From NCBI GenBank assembly GCA_000802095.1, contig JUEB01000011.1:248001-312000 (forward strand): a stretch of DNA of 64,000 nucleotides. Direction: 5' to 3'. The translations under genes and the position numbers were made by a program. Each line of letters begins with the position of its first letter. Within the stretch, counting starts at the first letter, position 1. This document shows, piece by piece, positions 8,872 through 17,462 of the stretch. Source of the stretch: Peptococcaceae bacterium BICA1-7. Lineage in GTDB: Bacteria; Bacillota; Desulfotomaculia; Desulfotomaculales; Desulfocucumaceae. The notes below the pieces were generated by a model, which was given only the letters and a program-made list of their open reading frames with translations, did no database searches and was not told the origin of the DNA.

Positions 8872-9366
8872 TTATTTTGATGTCCCGCACTCCCCGCTCC
8901 GTCCGGTCAGTATATCCAGCCCGTGGGGCAAAGACTCCATAATGGCCTCCAGGCACTCCACCACAGCCTTTCTGCTTCCAGGAAGGTTTATGATCAGTGT
9001 TTTGTGCCTTATCCCGGCAGCAGCCCGGCTAAGCATGGCCCTGTGCGTTTTTTTAAAGCTTTCTGCCCTCATTACCTCGGGTATCCCGGGCACTTCCTTT
9101 TGTATAACCGCCCTGGTGGCCTCCGGAGTATTGTCCCGGGGAGAAAACCCGGTCCCCCCGGTAGTCAGTATAAGGTCCACACCGTCCCTGTCAGCCATGC
9201 CCACCAGGGCCTCCTTTATAGCCTCGGTGTCATCTGGAACAATACTGTAGATAACCACTTGCCAGCCCTGCCGGGATATTATCCCCCTTATGGCCTCAGC
9301 GCTCAGGTCCTCCCGCTCCCCGGCAGCCCCCTTGTCGCTGGCCGTGAGTATCCCAACCCTGTACAT
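8872..9366 (-). CDS. molybdopterin adenylyltransferase, MogA/MoaB family
   Basis: A 164-residue protein that adenylates molybdopterin before metal insertion. The MPT-binding motifs are LILTTGGTGFSPRDNTPEAT (about 66-85, with the TGGTG loop and Asp) and INLPGSRKAVVECLEAI near 130. The ATG has GGGAGG upstream. It is divergent from fdhD with 74 bp between them, so the two may share a control region; both serve formate dehydrogenase. MogA and MoaB are hard to separate by sequence alone. Confidence 0.88.
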   Translation of the reverse strand: MYRVGILTASDKGAAGEREDLSAEAIRGIISRQGWQVVIYSIVPDDTEAIKEALVGMADRDGVDLILTTGGTGFSPRDNTPEATRAVIQKEVPGIPEVMRAESFKKTHRAMLSRAAAGIRHKTLIINLPGSRKAVVECLEAIMESLPHGLDILTGRSGECGTSK

Positions 9367-9440
9367 ATTACCGCCTCCCGGTTAAAATAGACTTATGGGC
9401 GCCAAATACAACCTTAGAATAAGCCCGCTGGAGGGATTAG

Positions 9441-10226
9441 ATGAAGCTAACCCGCTCTGTCAGAGTAAAAAGGTATAACGGGCCCACCTCAGTTACCAGT
9501 GAAGATCTGGTGGTAAGGGAAGTCCCCTTTACCATCTTCGTAAACGATGAAGAGCTGGCCACCCTGGTGTGCACCCCGGAAGGACTGGAAGAGCTGGCAG
9601 CCGGCTTCCTGTGCTCCGAGGGAATTTTGCGCCAGCCTGAAGACCTGAAGAAAATAACCATAAATACCGGTGACGGCTTTATCTGGGTGGAAACCACCAG
9701 CCCGGTGCCGGCCACTGATAAATTTTTAAAGCGTTATATCACCACCTGCTGCGGGAAGGGGAGGGCCTCCTTTTATTTTGTGAACGATGCCAGAGACCTT
9801 AAGCCCCTTGCAATGGGAGACTACAATATAAAGGTGGAGTCAGTCACCGCCCTGGCCTCCCTGCTGGAGGAAAGGGCCGGCCTCTTCCGGTCAACCGGTG
9901 GGGCCCACGGGGCAGCCCTCTTCGACTCAGGCAAAATAATAGCCCACTATGAGGATATAGGCAGGCACAATGCCGTGGATAAAATACTGGGCCACTGCTA
10001 CCTGAACAGAATTCCCCCGGCTGATAAAACAATAGTCCTCAGCGGACGGATTTCCTCTGAAATACTGATCAAGGTGGCCCGGATGGGCCTTCCGGTTATA
10101 GTCTCCAGATCGGCTCCCACCGACCTGGCCATAGAAATGGCTGAAAGCCTGGGAGTAACAGTGGCCGGCTTTGCCAGGGGCAGCCGGGTTAACATTTACA
10201 CCCACCCCGAAAGGGTAGTCCCTTAG
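9441..10226 (+). CDS. fdhD: formate dehydrogenase accessory sulfurtransferase FdhD
   Basis: A 261-residue protein that passes sulfur from a cysteine desulfurase to the molybdenum (or tungsten) bis-MGD cofactor, which is needed for active formate dehydrogenase. The loop with paired cysteines is TTCCGKGRASF (about 110-120); GGAHGAALF and HYEDIGRHNAVDKILG follow at about 155-180, then LSGRISSEILIKVARMG and a SRSAPTDLA segment. These are the standard FdhD motifs. GGAGGGATTAG precedes the ATG. The two selenocysteine formate dehydrogenases in this window are its likely clients. Confidence 0.95.
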   Translation: MKLTRSVRVKRYNGPTSVTSEDLVVREVPFTIFVNDEELATLVCTPEGLEELAAGFLCSEGILRQPEDLKKITINTGDGFIWVETTSPVPATDKFLKRYITTCCGKGRASFYFVNDARDLKPLAMGDYNIKVESVTALASLLEERAGLFRSTGGAHGAALFDSGKIIAHYEDIGRHNAVDKILGHCYLNRIPPADKTIVLSGRISSEILIKVARMGLPVIVSRSAPTDLAIEMAESLGVTVAGFARGSRVNIYTHPERVVP

Positions 10227-10238
10227 GAGAATGATTCA

Positions 10239-10400
10239 CCGGTCAGGAGACAGGAGACAGAATACAGTAGACAGGAGTTTTGTTGCCCAGCTTTGATGTC
10301 AGTTAATAATCCCCACCATTACCTGCCCTAACAGGCAGGCCGACAAGGAATACCTCACCCAGCTTCTGTCTCCTGTCTACTGTCTCCTGTATTCCGACCG
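10239..10400. repeat. inverted heptamer-repeat blocks (fdhD spacer)
   Basis: CAGGAGA-CAGGAGA-CAGAATA-type 7-mers (10239-10277) face CTGTCTC-CTGTCTA-type copies ending in TATTCCGACCG (10363-10400). The arms could pair into a long hairpin between the convergent fdhD and MoeA genes. Confidence 0.75.
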
Positions 10401-10419
10401 CAAAGCCCGGCCCTTAAGC

Positions 10420-12342
10420 TTAAGACTCCCACATCACCTTGCCGCAGTCTCTCAGATCGTAGCCCCCCAGTTGGCGCACCGCCGACCTGAACTCTTCCAT
10501 TTCCATAACCTCAAAAAGCCTCTTTATGTAAGGGGTATTGATAAACTCAGCAGGTATGCAGAGATCATAGCGCTCTTCGGCCACGCTGACAAAGTCCAGC
10601 CCCAGGGCCGAGGCCGCCGCCCTGATGCCCATGCCTGCGTCTGCCGACCCGCTGGCCACGGCCGCCGCAACAGACATGTGGGTATACTCCTCCCTTTGGT
10701 AGCCGTTTATGCTGTCAGGGTCCAGGCCCAGCTCCTTAAGCCGGTAATCCAGAAGCACCCTGGTCCCTGCCCCCCTCTGGCGATTTATAAAGGAAACCCC
10801 CTCCCGGGGCAGGTCTCCTACTCCCTTTATCCCCTTTGGGTTGCCTTTGGCCACTATAAGCCCCTGCTCACGGTAGACCAGGTTGACCAGCACCATTTTC
10901 CGGTCTGGAAGCAGTCTTTTTATATATGAAACATTGTAATCTCCGGTGTCCTCGTCCAGCAGGTGGGTTCCGGCACAGTGGGCCTCTCCCCGCTTCAGGG
11001 CGGTGAGGCCTCCCATGCTGCCCACGTGGGCGGAGGAAAGGCTGGCCTCGGGGTGGATAAGTTTCAGGTAATTGGCCATAACATCGAGGGCAATGTCATG
11101 GCTTCCAATTATAACCGTGGTCTCCATCACCTCGTCCACGGGCCGAAGCAGCTCCACAGACACGCTTTCCCCGGCCTTAAACCCCTCAGAAAGCCTGGGC
11201 ACCCTCAGTATGCCATCGGCCCTGATCAGTGACATGATTACCCCGGCCCCCCTGGAAATGGGGGTGGCTATTACTTTGTGCCCCACCTGCCCCAGCTTTA
11301 CCCGGACAAATTCCTCAACCCCAAGGGAGGAGACAATCTTTCTTGAGGCCAGGGCCTCTATTTTGGGCCGGGATGGCTCAACGGACCCCAGCTTGCCGTA
11401 TATGACCGGCTTTACAAAAAGCTCCATGCCCAGTATGGCAGAGACCGGGTACCCCGGCACCCCCACCACCGGCTTTCCCCTGACTATGCCAAGTATTACC
11501 GGCTTACCCGGCTTTATGGCCACCCCGTGGGTATGCACCGAGCCCAGATCGCCTATAATGCCGGCGGTGAAGTCCTCCCTCCCGGCCGAGGATCCGGCGT
11601 TAACCAGCACTACATCGCACTGGTCCACCGCCTCCTCTATCTTTCTTTTGAGAAGATCATACTGGTCGGCCACTATTTCAAATCTCACCGGTTGTCCGCC
11701 CCACTCCTCAACCAGGGCGGCGAACATGCGGGTATTGTACTCTATTATGTCCCCGGACTTTAAACTGGCCCCCGGCTGCACCAGCTCGGTGCCTGTGGGC
11801 ACCAGCCCCACCACCGGCCTGGGGTGCACATAAAGCTCAGTAATTCCCCCGGCCAGCAGCCCTCCAATATCTATGGGCCGTATGCGGTGGTTGGCCGGAA
11901 CAATCATTTCGGTGGCCACTATATCCTCGCCGATCACCCTGACGTGCTGCCAGGGAGAGGCCGCTGAGATAATTTCAAAGGCCTCCTCCCCGGTAAAGTG
12001 TATATCCTCTATCATAATCACAGCGTCGCAGCCCTCGGGAAGAGGGTCCCCGGTATCAACCATGACGGCGCCCTCACCCAGGCGCAGTGCTTTGGGGGCC
12101 TTTTCCGAGGCCCCAAAGGTATCGGCCGAATTTACGGCCACGCCGTCCATGGCGCTGGCGTGGTAGTGGGGCGAGGAGTTGAGGGCATAAACCGGGGCTG
12201 CGGTAACTCTGCCGGACGATATCTCCGCCAGTATGCGCTCGGGCCTTCCCGGCTTAAGCAGCCCCTGCTCCCTTAAGGCTTCCAGATACCCCGAAACAGC
12301 CTCCTCCAGGGGGCGGTCGGAAAGATATACATCTCTTTTCAA
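10420..12342 (-). CDS. MoeA molybdenum transferase fused to a periplasmic-binding-like domain
   Basis: A 640-residue two-part protein. Residues 1-405 are MoeA-like: SPHYHASAMDGVAV near 58 (Asp-Gly loop), an EYNTRMFAAL segment near 198, the MPT-binding NAGSSAGREDFTAGII near 250, GKPVVGVPGYPVSA near 290 and a C-terminal beta-barrel (MoeA_C). Residues 415-640 resemble a PBP-like/LysR-substrate-binding domain (IGSHDIALDVMANYL near 410, GAHCAG-type loop, GADAGMGIRAAASALGLDFV near 570). MoeA inserts molybdate into adenylated molybdopterin; the extra domain may bind an oxyanion, but that is inferred. Downstream moeA is separate, separated by heptamer repeats. Confidence 0.9.
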   Translation of the reverse strand: MKRDVYLSDRPLEEAVSGYLEALREQGLLKPGRPERILAEISSGRVTAAPVYALNSSPHYHASAMDGVAVNSADTFGASEKAPKALRLGEGAVMVDTGDPLPEGCDAVIMIEDIHFTGEEAFEIISAASPWQHVRVIGEDIVATEMIVPANHRIRPIDIGGLLAGGITELYVHPRPVVGLVPTGTELVQPGASLKSGDIIEYNTRMFAALVEEWGGQPVRFEIVADQYDLLKRKIEEAVDQCDVVLVNAGSSAGREDFTAGIIGDLGSVHTHGVAIKPGKPVILGIVRGKPVVGVPGYPVSAILGMELFVKPVIYGKLGSVEPSRPKIEALASRKIVSSLGVEEFVRVKLGQVGHKVIATPISRGAGVIMSLIRADGILRVPRLSEGFKAGESVSVELLRPVDEVMETTVIIGSHDIALDVMANYLKLIHPEASLSSAHVGSMGGLTALKRGEAHCAGTHLLDEDTGDYNVSYIKRLLPDRKMVLVNLVYREQGLIVAKGNPKGIKGVGDLPREGVSFINRQRGAGTRVLLDYRLKELGLDPDSINGYQREEYTHMSVAAAVASGSADAGMGIRAAASALGLDFVSVAEERYDLCIPAEFINTPYIKRLFEVMEMEEFRSAVRQLGGYDLRDCGKVMWES

Positions 12343-12377
12343 AAAATCACCTCTTTGCTAATACTGCATTTCCTATC

Positions 12378-12450
12378 CTGTCAGAATCCAGAATCCAGAA
12401 TGTTTGCCTTCTTTTGGCAACCCGGAATTCTGAGTTCTGTATTCCGACCG
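12378..12450. repeat. short inverted heptamer-repeat pair between two moeA genes
   Basis: TCAGAAT/CCAGAAT copies (12378-12402) face GGAATTCTGAGTTCTG ending with TATTCCGACCG (12423-12450), the same family as elsewhere. Confidence 0.7.
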
Positions 12451-12473
12451 AAAATAATTACAGTATGAGCATT

Positions 12474-13721
12474 TCAAATTATCTTCACCCTGACCATGTC
12501 CCCGGCCTCCACACCCTCCATCTCGGCAGGTATTCTGGCCAGCCCGTCGGCCCTGGACATGGTGGATATGAGCCCTGACTTACCCAGCACAGGGTCGGCC
12601 ATAAGGCTTCCCCCCTGCTGCCGGAGTCCAACCCTTATAAAATCCTCCCTGCCTGCGGCAGACCTCAGGTTGCGTGTTATAACGGCGGTAACCGGGAATC
12701 CCATAAGGAACTGGTCCTCATCCGCCGGGTATTTACCCCTGCTCAAAAGAGGCTCCACCATGAGCATAAAGACCACCATGGCCGAAACCGGGTGGCCCGG
12801 CAGCCCGAAGACAGGCTTCCCGTTCACCACCGCTCCTATGGTTGGCTTTCCCGGCTTTATGGATATACCGTGAAAAAGAATTCCCGGCTTGCCAAGGTCT
12901 TCCATTACCCGGGCCGAAACATCCCTGGCCCCCACCGAGCTGCCCCCTGAAAGAAGTATTATATCGGCCCGGGCCAGCTCTTTTTCCATTACATCACGGA
13001 GGAGGCGGTAATCATCCCCCACTATGCCGCACAGCCTGGGCACCCCTCCCGCCCGGTCAGCCAGGCCGTACAGGGCATAGCTGTTCACGTCCCTTACCTG
13101 TCCTGGCCCCGGTGTGATCTGCGGTTCCACCACCTCGTCGCCGGTGGATATAACAGACACCCTTAAAGGGTCCTCCACATCAACCGAGGTAATCCCTGCG
13201 GCCGAAAGAGTCCCCAGTTCCTGGGGGCGGATAACTCTGCCCCCCCGGTATATGATCTCCCCTCCGGACAGGTCTTCCCCGGCGGCCACAATATTCTCAC
13301 CAGGCGCCACCGGCCTGGTGACACCAATGGTCCTACCGTCCAGTTCCTCGGTGTACTCCACCATCACCACGGAGTCGCAGCCCTCCGGCAGCATGCCTCC
13401 GGTAGGAATGCGCCATGCCTGGCCAGGCCGGACAGCAATATCAACCCCTTTTCCCATAAAGACCTCTCCGGCAATGTCAAGATAGGCCGGCAGGCTCTCG
13501 GAGGCCCCAAAGGTGTCCCTGGCCCTGACCGCAAAGCCGTCCATGGTGGAGCGGCCAAAGCCCGGCACATCTTCAGGGGCCTGCACATCTTCATAAAGCC
13601 GGCAGCCTATGGCCTTATTAAGGGGAACAGTGATCCTCCTGCGGGGAAGTCTCATGTGCCTCTCCAGCACCCGGCAGGCCTCTGCTACAGATAGGGCGTT
13701 AAACAGTTCCAATATTACCAT
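12474..13721 (-). CDS. moeA: molybdopterin molybdenumtransferase MoeA
   Basis: A 415-residue MoeA without extra domains. GFGRSTMDGFAVRA (about 55-68), PTGGMLPEGCDSVVMVEYTE (about 110-130), the MPT-binding LSGGSSVGARDVSARVM (about 258-275), KPGKPTIGAVVNGKPVFGLPGHPVSA (about 287-312) and a C-terminal barrel domain are all present. It ligates molybdate (or tungstate) into the dithiolene of molybdopterin. It follows the small HTH-like gene by six bases and precedes the MoeA-PBP fusion, so the three are probably one transcript. Confidence 0.93.
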   Translation of the reverse strand: MVILELFNALSVAEACRVLERHMRLPRRRITVPLNKAIGCRLYEDVQAPEDVPGFGRSTMDGFAVRARDTFGASESLPAYLDIAGEVFMGKGVDIAVRPGQAWRIPTGGMLPEGCDSVVMVEYTEELDGRTIGVTRPVAPGENIVAAGEDLSGGEIIYRGGRVIRPQELGTLSAAGITSVDVEDPLRVSVISTGDEVVEPQITPGPGQVRDVNSYALYGLADRAGGVPRLCGIVGDDYRLLRDVMEKELARADIILLSGGSSVGARDVSARVMEDLGKPGILFHGISIKPGKPTIGAVVNGKPVFGLPGHPVSAMVVFMLMVEPLLSRGKYPADEDQFLMGFPVTAVITRNLRSAAGREDFIRVGLRQQGGSLMADPVLGKSGLISTMSRADGLARIPAEMEGVEAGDMVRVKII

Positions 13722-13727
13722 TACCTT

Positions 13728-13913
13728 TCATTTAAAGCATCCCAGCTCACAGGAATGAATTTTTATTTTAAGCAGGTCGCAGGCTTCCCCTATTTTTCCG
13801 GGGCTAACCTGCAGATCGGCAGCCAATTTTCTGGCCGCCGTGCAGGAAAGCCGGCCATCCTTTGCCGTCATCAATACCGCTTGGGTAACTTTTTCATCCA
13901 CCGGACCAGACAT
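13728..13913 (-). CDS. small helix-turn-helix-like protein upstream of moeA
   Basis: A 61-residue protein (MSGPVDEKVTQAVLMTAKDG at the start) with a probable HTH segment, CTAARKLAADLQVSPGKIGEACDLL, and a C-terminal CELGCFK with two Cys. I recognise no named family. ATG at 13913 has GGAGGGA at the right distance. The longer upstream frame runs through a transcription terminator and is rejected. Its position six bases before moeA suggests a regulatory or accessory role in cofactor synthesis; inference. Confidence 0.6.
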   Translation of the reverse strand: MSGPVDEKVTQAVLMTAKDGRLSCTAARKLAADLQVSPGKIGEACDLLKIKIHSCELGCFK

Positions 13914-14093
13914 GCATATCCCTCCAAACCAACCGGCTCTAATTAAATATTTTGATATTAGCTCAAATATAGCATTTATTTCCTTCGCTGGGAATGCCGA
14001 ATATCCTTTTAAAAGGAAAACGGTAATCCTCCTGCAGACACTTTTAGGATTCCCCTGAAATACGGCAGCCATTTGAAATACATAAAAATAACT

Positions 14094-14146
14094 CAGAAAA
14101 AAACCCGGCAAGTGTGTCCCCATACACATGAGGGGCACACGCCGGG
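14094..14146 (-). terminator. strong terminator of the SRPBCC/DUF3995 cluster
   Basis: On the minus strand CCCGGC and GTGTGCCCC pair with GGGGACACAC and GCCGGG around a short loop, followed by a run of seven T. It closes the transcript coming from 15713. Confidence 0.88.
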
Positions 14147-14176
14147 TCGCCTGTTAGCTATAAACAATCTGAGGCA

Positions 14177-14733
14177 CTACAATTCTTCGGCCTGATACTT
14201 TATGCTCCTCAGCATTATAATCCTGATCAGCCCGCTGAAAGGCCTTATTACCAGCCAGTACAGACCGAACTTTATTTTTGCCCGGTACCCCAGGCAGGAA
14301 ACCCTTGTCTCTGTCGATAAAACTATTCCGCCTCCGGGATTTTCATCTAACAGAAAGTTGGCTGCAACCTTACAGTAGTCAGGTTGATCAAATTTTATGA
14401 AATGGCTTGCACTTAAACAATTGACCTTTTCTAAAGAGGGAGTCCAGAATTTACCTATCGACCCAATTACTATTTCCCTATTTTCAACTTTTTCTAGAGT
14501 AACAAATTCATTTTTTATAAAATCATTAATTGATAGTCTTACCGGCTGTTTATTTTGCTTTCCGGGGCTAAAAATGGCGTAAATACCCCTTATTTTAAAA
14601 AGAAGTCTGACAATTCCGGATTTACCCAGATTTAAATTGCATGCGGCATTATATACCTTTTCGCCGTTGCATTAATAGTAATATTGTGTTTTTCGGAAAA
14701 ATGACATTCAGGTATATAGTAATCCAGTCTCAT
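14177..14733 (-). pseudogene. frameshifted SRPBCC-type protein gene
   Basis: Joining two frames gives one protein of about 185 residues. ATG at 14733 opens MRLDYYIPECHFSEKHNITI. Near a run of A at about 14657-14666 the frame must shift by one base to continue as EKVYNAACNLNLGKSGIVRLLFK. The rest stays open to TAG at 14177-14179 and ends STETRVSCLGYRAKIKFGLY, then WLVIRPFSGLIRIIMLRSIK. This C-terminal pattern is typical of SRPBCC/START-like proteins. Without the shift there is no start codon for the long downstream frame. It may be a real pseudogene, a programmed shift or a base-calling error at the homopolymer. It lies downstream of DUF3995 and another SRPBCC gene. Confidence 0.75.
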
Positions 14734-14765
14734 AACAGATACCCCCAGGAATAAATAATAGGTGT

Positions 14766-15179
14766 TCAGTATTTTTTTGCCGGAAGTCTTAGTAAAAACA
14801 CACAGCCCGCCGATATTAAAAGGCATAGAGGGGAAAACAGCCAGGTGTCCCAGAATTCATAGACCGGCCTCGGGGTAACCACCATAGGCCACCCCAGGTA
14901 CCCGGCCACGCCCCTGGAAAGGAAAACAGCCGATAAAACACCGGTCCCCCACCGGAATATCCACTGGGGAATGGCGCCGCCCCAGACCCCCATCCTGCCT
15001 AAAACAACCAGCATGGCGGCAAAAAGCGCCAGTGCTACCAACCAGCATTCCAAAATGGTAGGATTCGCTACACCCTCGAAAATATACATGGCCCACCGTC
15101 CACCCAATCCCCAGTACGCATGGATCCCGCCCAGCAAAAAGAAAACTGCCGCCAATAACCAGCCTGCCGGCTTATACAA
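14766..15179 (-). CDS. DUF3995 family membrane protein
   Basis: A 137-residue protein with four probable transmembrane helices (about residues 5-25, 42-62, 72-95, 112-132) and the GGIHAYWGLGGRWAM motif that marks DUF3995 proteins. Function is unknown. The start is a TTG with GAGGTGA upstream. It sits between two SRPBCC-type genes, an arrangement I have seen associated with DUF3995; all three share the terminator at 14094-14146. Confidence 0.8.
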   Translation of the reverse strand: MYKPAGWLLAAVFFLLGGIHAYWGLGGRWAMYIFEGVANPTILECWLVALALFAAMLVVLGRMGVWGGAIPQWIFRWGTGVLSAVFLSRGVAGYLGWPMVVTPRPVYEFWDTWLFSPLCLLISAGCVFLLRLPAKKY

Positions 15180-15218
15180 AGTTCTTCACCTCTTTTACTA
15201 GATTATGTAATACCAATA

Positions 15219-15713
15219 TCATCTTTTCCGGGCGGACATAAGCCACCTGAGCAGCAGCACCAGCCAAGACCATTTGCGCTGCCTTGCAGGGCGGGACTCC
15301 AGATATTCCTCAGCCCGGTCAAAGGCATCTTCAATGAGCGCATCGTGCAGCCAGCGGACAGCAAAACACCAGGTAAACCACCCGGCCCCTTTAACCTCCA
15401 TATCTATCACATGCCTAATCCTGACCCTGGCCGGGCTAAGCTCTTCCATAGCAAAAGCGTGGATTCCCATAAACTCAGGGGGCCGGGTAAAACGGAACCG
15501 CAGGTAAGTGCCCGGGCGGTATTCCTCCACCACGTAGCCAATAGGCCCATGACCCCCGGATGCCCCAACCCCCAGCGGGCGATCCAACTTCATAGGGGGC
15601 CAGTATTGGACGGGCCATAGAATTTCATCCTTTGAGGCCAGGCGGTCAATCAGGCAGGAGGCTTGAGATATAGAGCAGTTCAATTCCCTGGTATGAATAT
15701 TTTTTATCACCAT
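15219..15713 (-). CDS. SRPBCC-family protein
   Basis: A 164-residue protein with the START/polyketide-cyclase-like pattern: an N-terminal strand (IHTRELNCSISQASCLIDRL), a central glycine-rich GASGGHGPIGYVVEEYRPGTYLRFRF, and a C-terminal helix ending in basic residues. Such proteins form a hydrophobic cavity and bind lipids or small ligands. The C-terminal segment WSWLVLLLRWLMSARKR could touch the membrane. ATG with AGGAGGG upstream; first gene of the cluster. Confidence 0.75.
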   Translation of the reverse strand: MVIKNIHTRELNCSISQASCLIDRLASKDEILWPVQYWPPMKLDRPLGVGASGGHGPIGYVVEEYRPGTYLRFRFTRPPEFMGIHAFAMEELSPARVRIRHVIDMEVKGAGWFTWCFAVRWLHDALIEDAFDRAEEYLESRPARQRKWSWLVLLLRWLMSARKR

Positions 15714-15931
15714 TGCGTTCCCTCCTCAGCTACACATGGAAATTATATAAATACTTCTCAACTCAAACTTTTCGCGTGACGTAATAAATAGACAAAAAAA
15801 CCGCCTGTCTGCCCTGAATCACAAATAACTATATCCATTTCTTAATGGTTCCCACACTGCTCCGGCAGTTTTTTAAATAACAACGGTTTACAAGGGACGC
15901 AGCCGTACAGGCCTGGACTCTTTATTTGGGG

Positions 15932-16162
15932 TTATTCCAGTTTTATCGGGCGGGAAATGCCCTGCTGCTTTTCATTACAGGACGGCTCCTCCTCCAGCAG
16001 GTGCGTGATAAAACCACGCAATGCCAGGCGCATTTGCTTCTTTGCTTCAAAAAGCGGTTTAATTACCTCCTCCGGCAGTTTGCCGGTCATTCTTTTTTCC
16101 ACCAGCTGATGAAACTTGTGCAAATCCTTTAATAAGCAGCTTTCGCATTGTTGATCGGCCAT
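15932..16162 (-). CDS. small Cys-containing helical protein, unknown function
   Basis: A 76-residue, mostly helical protein starting MADQQCESCLLKDLHKFHQL, with a CxxC pair at residues 6-9 and another Cys near residue 62. AGGGGGTGTGAAAA precedes the ATG. It is immediately downstream of the ArsA-type ATPase (44 bases) on the same strand and may be co-transcribed. No function is assigned. Confidence 0.6.
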   Translation of the reverse strand: MADQQCESCLLKDLHKFHQLVEKRMTGKLPEEVIKPLFEAKKQMRLALRGFITHLLEEEPSCNEKQQGISRPIKLE

Positions 16163-16206
16163 TTTTCACACCCCCTGAATTAAAAACATTATGAATTCAT
16201 ACCGTT

Positions 16207-17379
16207 TTACTTTCTGACTTCCCCAAATAATATTCTCAGCACACTGCCTTCAAGCTTGGCCCCAACGGCATCTCTCCCCAGGAGCCTGCGGGGAAGAAAA
16301 ATATTGCGCTTGTACTCTCCGAGCCTGACAGTAAGCTCATCTCCTTTCTGGGACAGTGAAACATCACTTTTTTTCACGAAGGGAAGGGCCAATTCCATTA
16401 TGTATCCGTCACCGTCCCGTTTAATTTTCTGTGACTGCCCCCGGTAGAAGAATTTTTCCGGTGGATTTTCCCCAAAACACTCACTACCCATCTTTTTCAG
16501 CTCTTCCACGCCGATTACTTCCTGCATAAATAGCGGAACTGTAAAAACAGGCACCGGGGCAAATTGATCTTTTATATATCTTAGATACTGGTGGTGGACC
16601 CCGGCCCATTTTTCGAAATACGGCCCCAGGCCGGCAGAGGGAAGAATCCTGTTCACAATTAGGGCATCCGTGCTAAAACCATACAGATTAAGATACATGA
16701 AACTTCTTTCAGCCTCCCTGATCACCATCTTTTCAGGGTTAACCACTATTCTTACCGAAGTAACTTCCTGATCACACAGCACATCATGCATTTCGGTAAG
16801 TTTGCGGAAAAGATCGGCTATGCTGTCCATGGTGTCATTACTGGGAAGGGGCACACCCAGGAGTTTTTTAGACACAGGCCGGGCAACCTTTAATAACAAT
16901 TTTTCCATCGGAAATATCTTCTCCAGCCACCATTTAAGCACATCAGGAAAACTCAGCAGCCGCAGGGTTTCACCGGTGGGGGCACAGTCAACTATAACAA
17001 TGTCGTATTTTCCTCCCCTGCAGTGGTCAAGTATTTCCATAAGGCTGAACATTTCTTCCAGCCCGGGAAAAACCACCAGCTCCTCGGAGGTTATATCGGT
17101 AATATTCTGCGACGCAAGAAGCGCCGAGAGGTACTCCTGGACCCTGCCCCAGCTTTTTTCAGCGCTGTTCAGAGAGCTTATTTCCTGGGCCCAAAGGTTT
17201 TCCAGTATTTCCACCGGATCATGAGAAAGCCTGACATCAAAGGAATCTCCCAGGCTGTGGGCTACATCGGTACTCACAACAATTGTCTTTTTCCCCGCTG
17301 CAGCCGCTGCTGCGGCAGTGGCTGCGGCCAGGCTGGTCTTACCAACTCCGCCTTTTCCGGTATAAAGAATTATCCTCAC
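16207..17379 (-). CDS. ArsA/Get3-family ATPase with C-terminal HSP20-like domain
   Basis: A 390-residue P-loop ATPase. Walker A is GKGGVGKTS (8-16), the switch DCAPTGETLRLLSFPD is near 138-153, and VVNPEKMVIREAERS near 215 matches ArsA-type proteins. Residues about 310-390 form a small heat-shock-like beta sandwich (MELALPFVKKSDVSLSQKGD), as in many bacterial ArsA-like ATPases. It is a single-copy ATPase domain, unlike arsenite-pump ArsA with two. No arsenic genes lie nearby, so a chaperone or targeting role like Get3 is equally possible. GTG start with GGAGGGG upstream. The MarR-type site at 17424-17444 lies over its promoter region. Confidence 0.88.
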   Translation of the reverse strand: MRIILYTGKGGVGKTSLAAATAAAAAAAGKKTIVVSTDVAHSLGDSFDVRLSHDPVEILENLWAQEISSLNSAEKSWGRVQEYLSALLASQNITDITSEELVVFPGLEEMFSLMEILDHCRGGKYDIVIVDCAPTGETLRLLSFPDVLKWWLEKIFPMEKLLLKVARPVSKKLLGVPLPSNDTMDSIADLFRKLTEMHDVLCDQEVTSVRIVVNPEKMVIREAERSFMYLNLYGFSTDALIVNRILPSAGLGPYFEKWAGVHHQYLRYIKDQFAPVPVFTVPLFMQEVIGVEELKKMGSECFGENPPEKFFYRGQSQKIKRDGDGYIMELALPFVKKSDVSLSQKGDELTVRLGEYKRNIFLPRRLLGRDAVGAKLEGSVLRILFGEVRK

Positions 17380-17423
17380 TCTGACCCCTCCAGTTGACTA
17401 AATAACCATATTACGCATTGCGC

Positions 17424-17444
17424 ATATTTCGCTATACGAACTAT
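17424..17444. promoter_or_regulatory. MarR-type operator upstream of the ArsA-like gene
   Basis: ATATTTCG-CTATA-CGAACTAT: TTCG-N5-CGAA inverted repeat, identical in its conserved positions to the site in front of the adjacent marR gene. Confidence 0.65.
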
Positions 17445-17462
17445 TAGACAAAAAAATAATTG

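Noticed and set aside
8768-8956. Minus-strand 62-codon frame before mogA end
   Set aside because: Overlaps the 3' end of mogA in another frame, no ribosome binding site, no homology visible.
13914-14138. Longer start (14138) for the small HTH-like gene
   Set aside because: It would read through the strong terminator at 14094-14146 and add a Phe-rich nonsense segment; ATG 13913 has GGAGGGA.
16256-17397. Plus-strand frames over the ArsA-like and MarR genes
   Set aside because: Antisense shadows with no ribosome binding sites; the sense genes have full family motifs.
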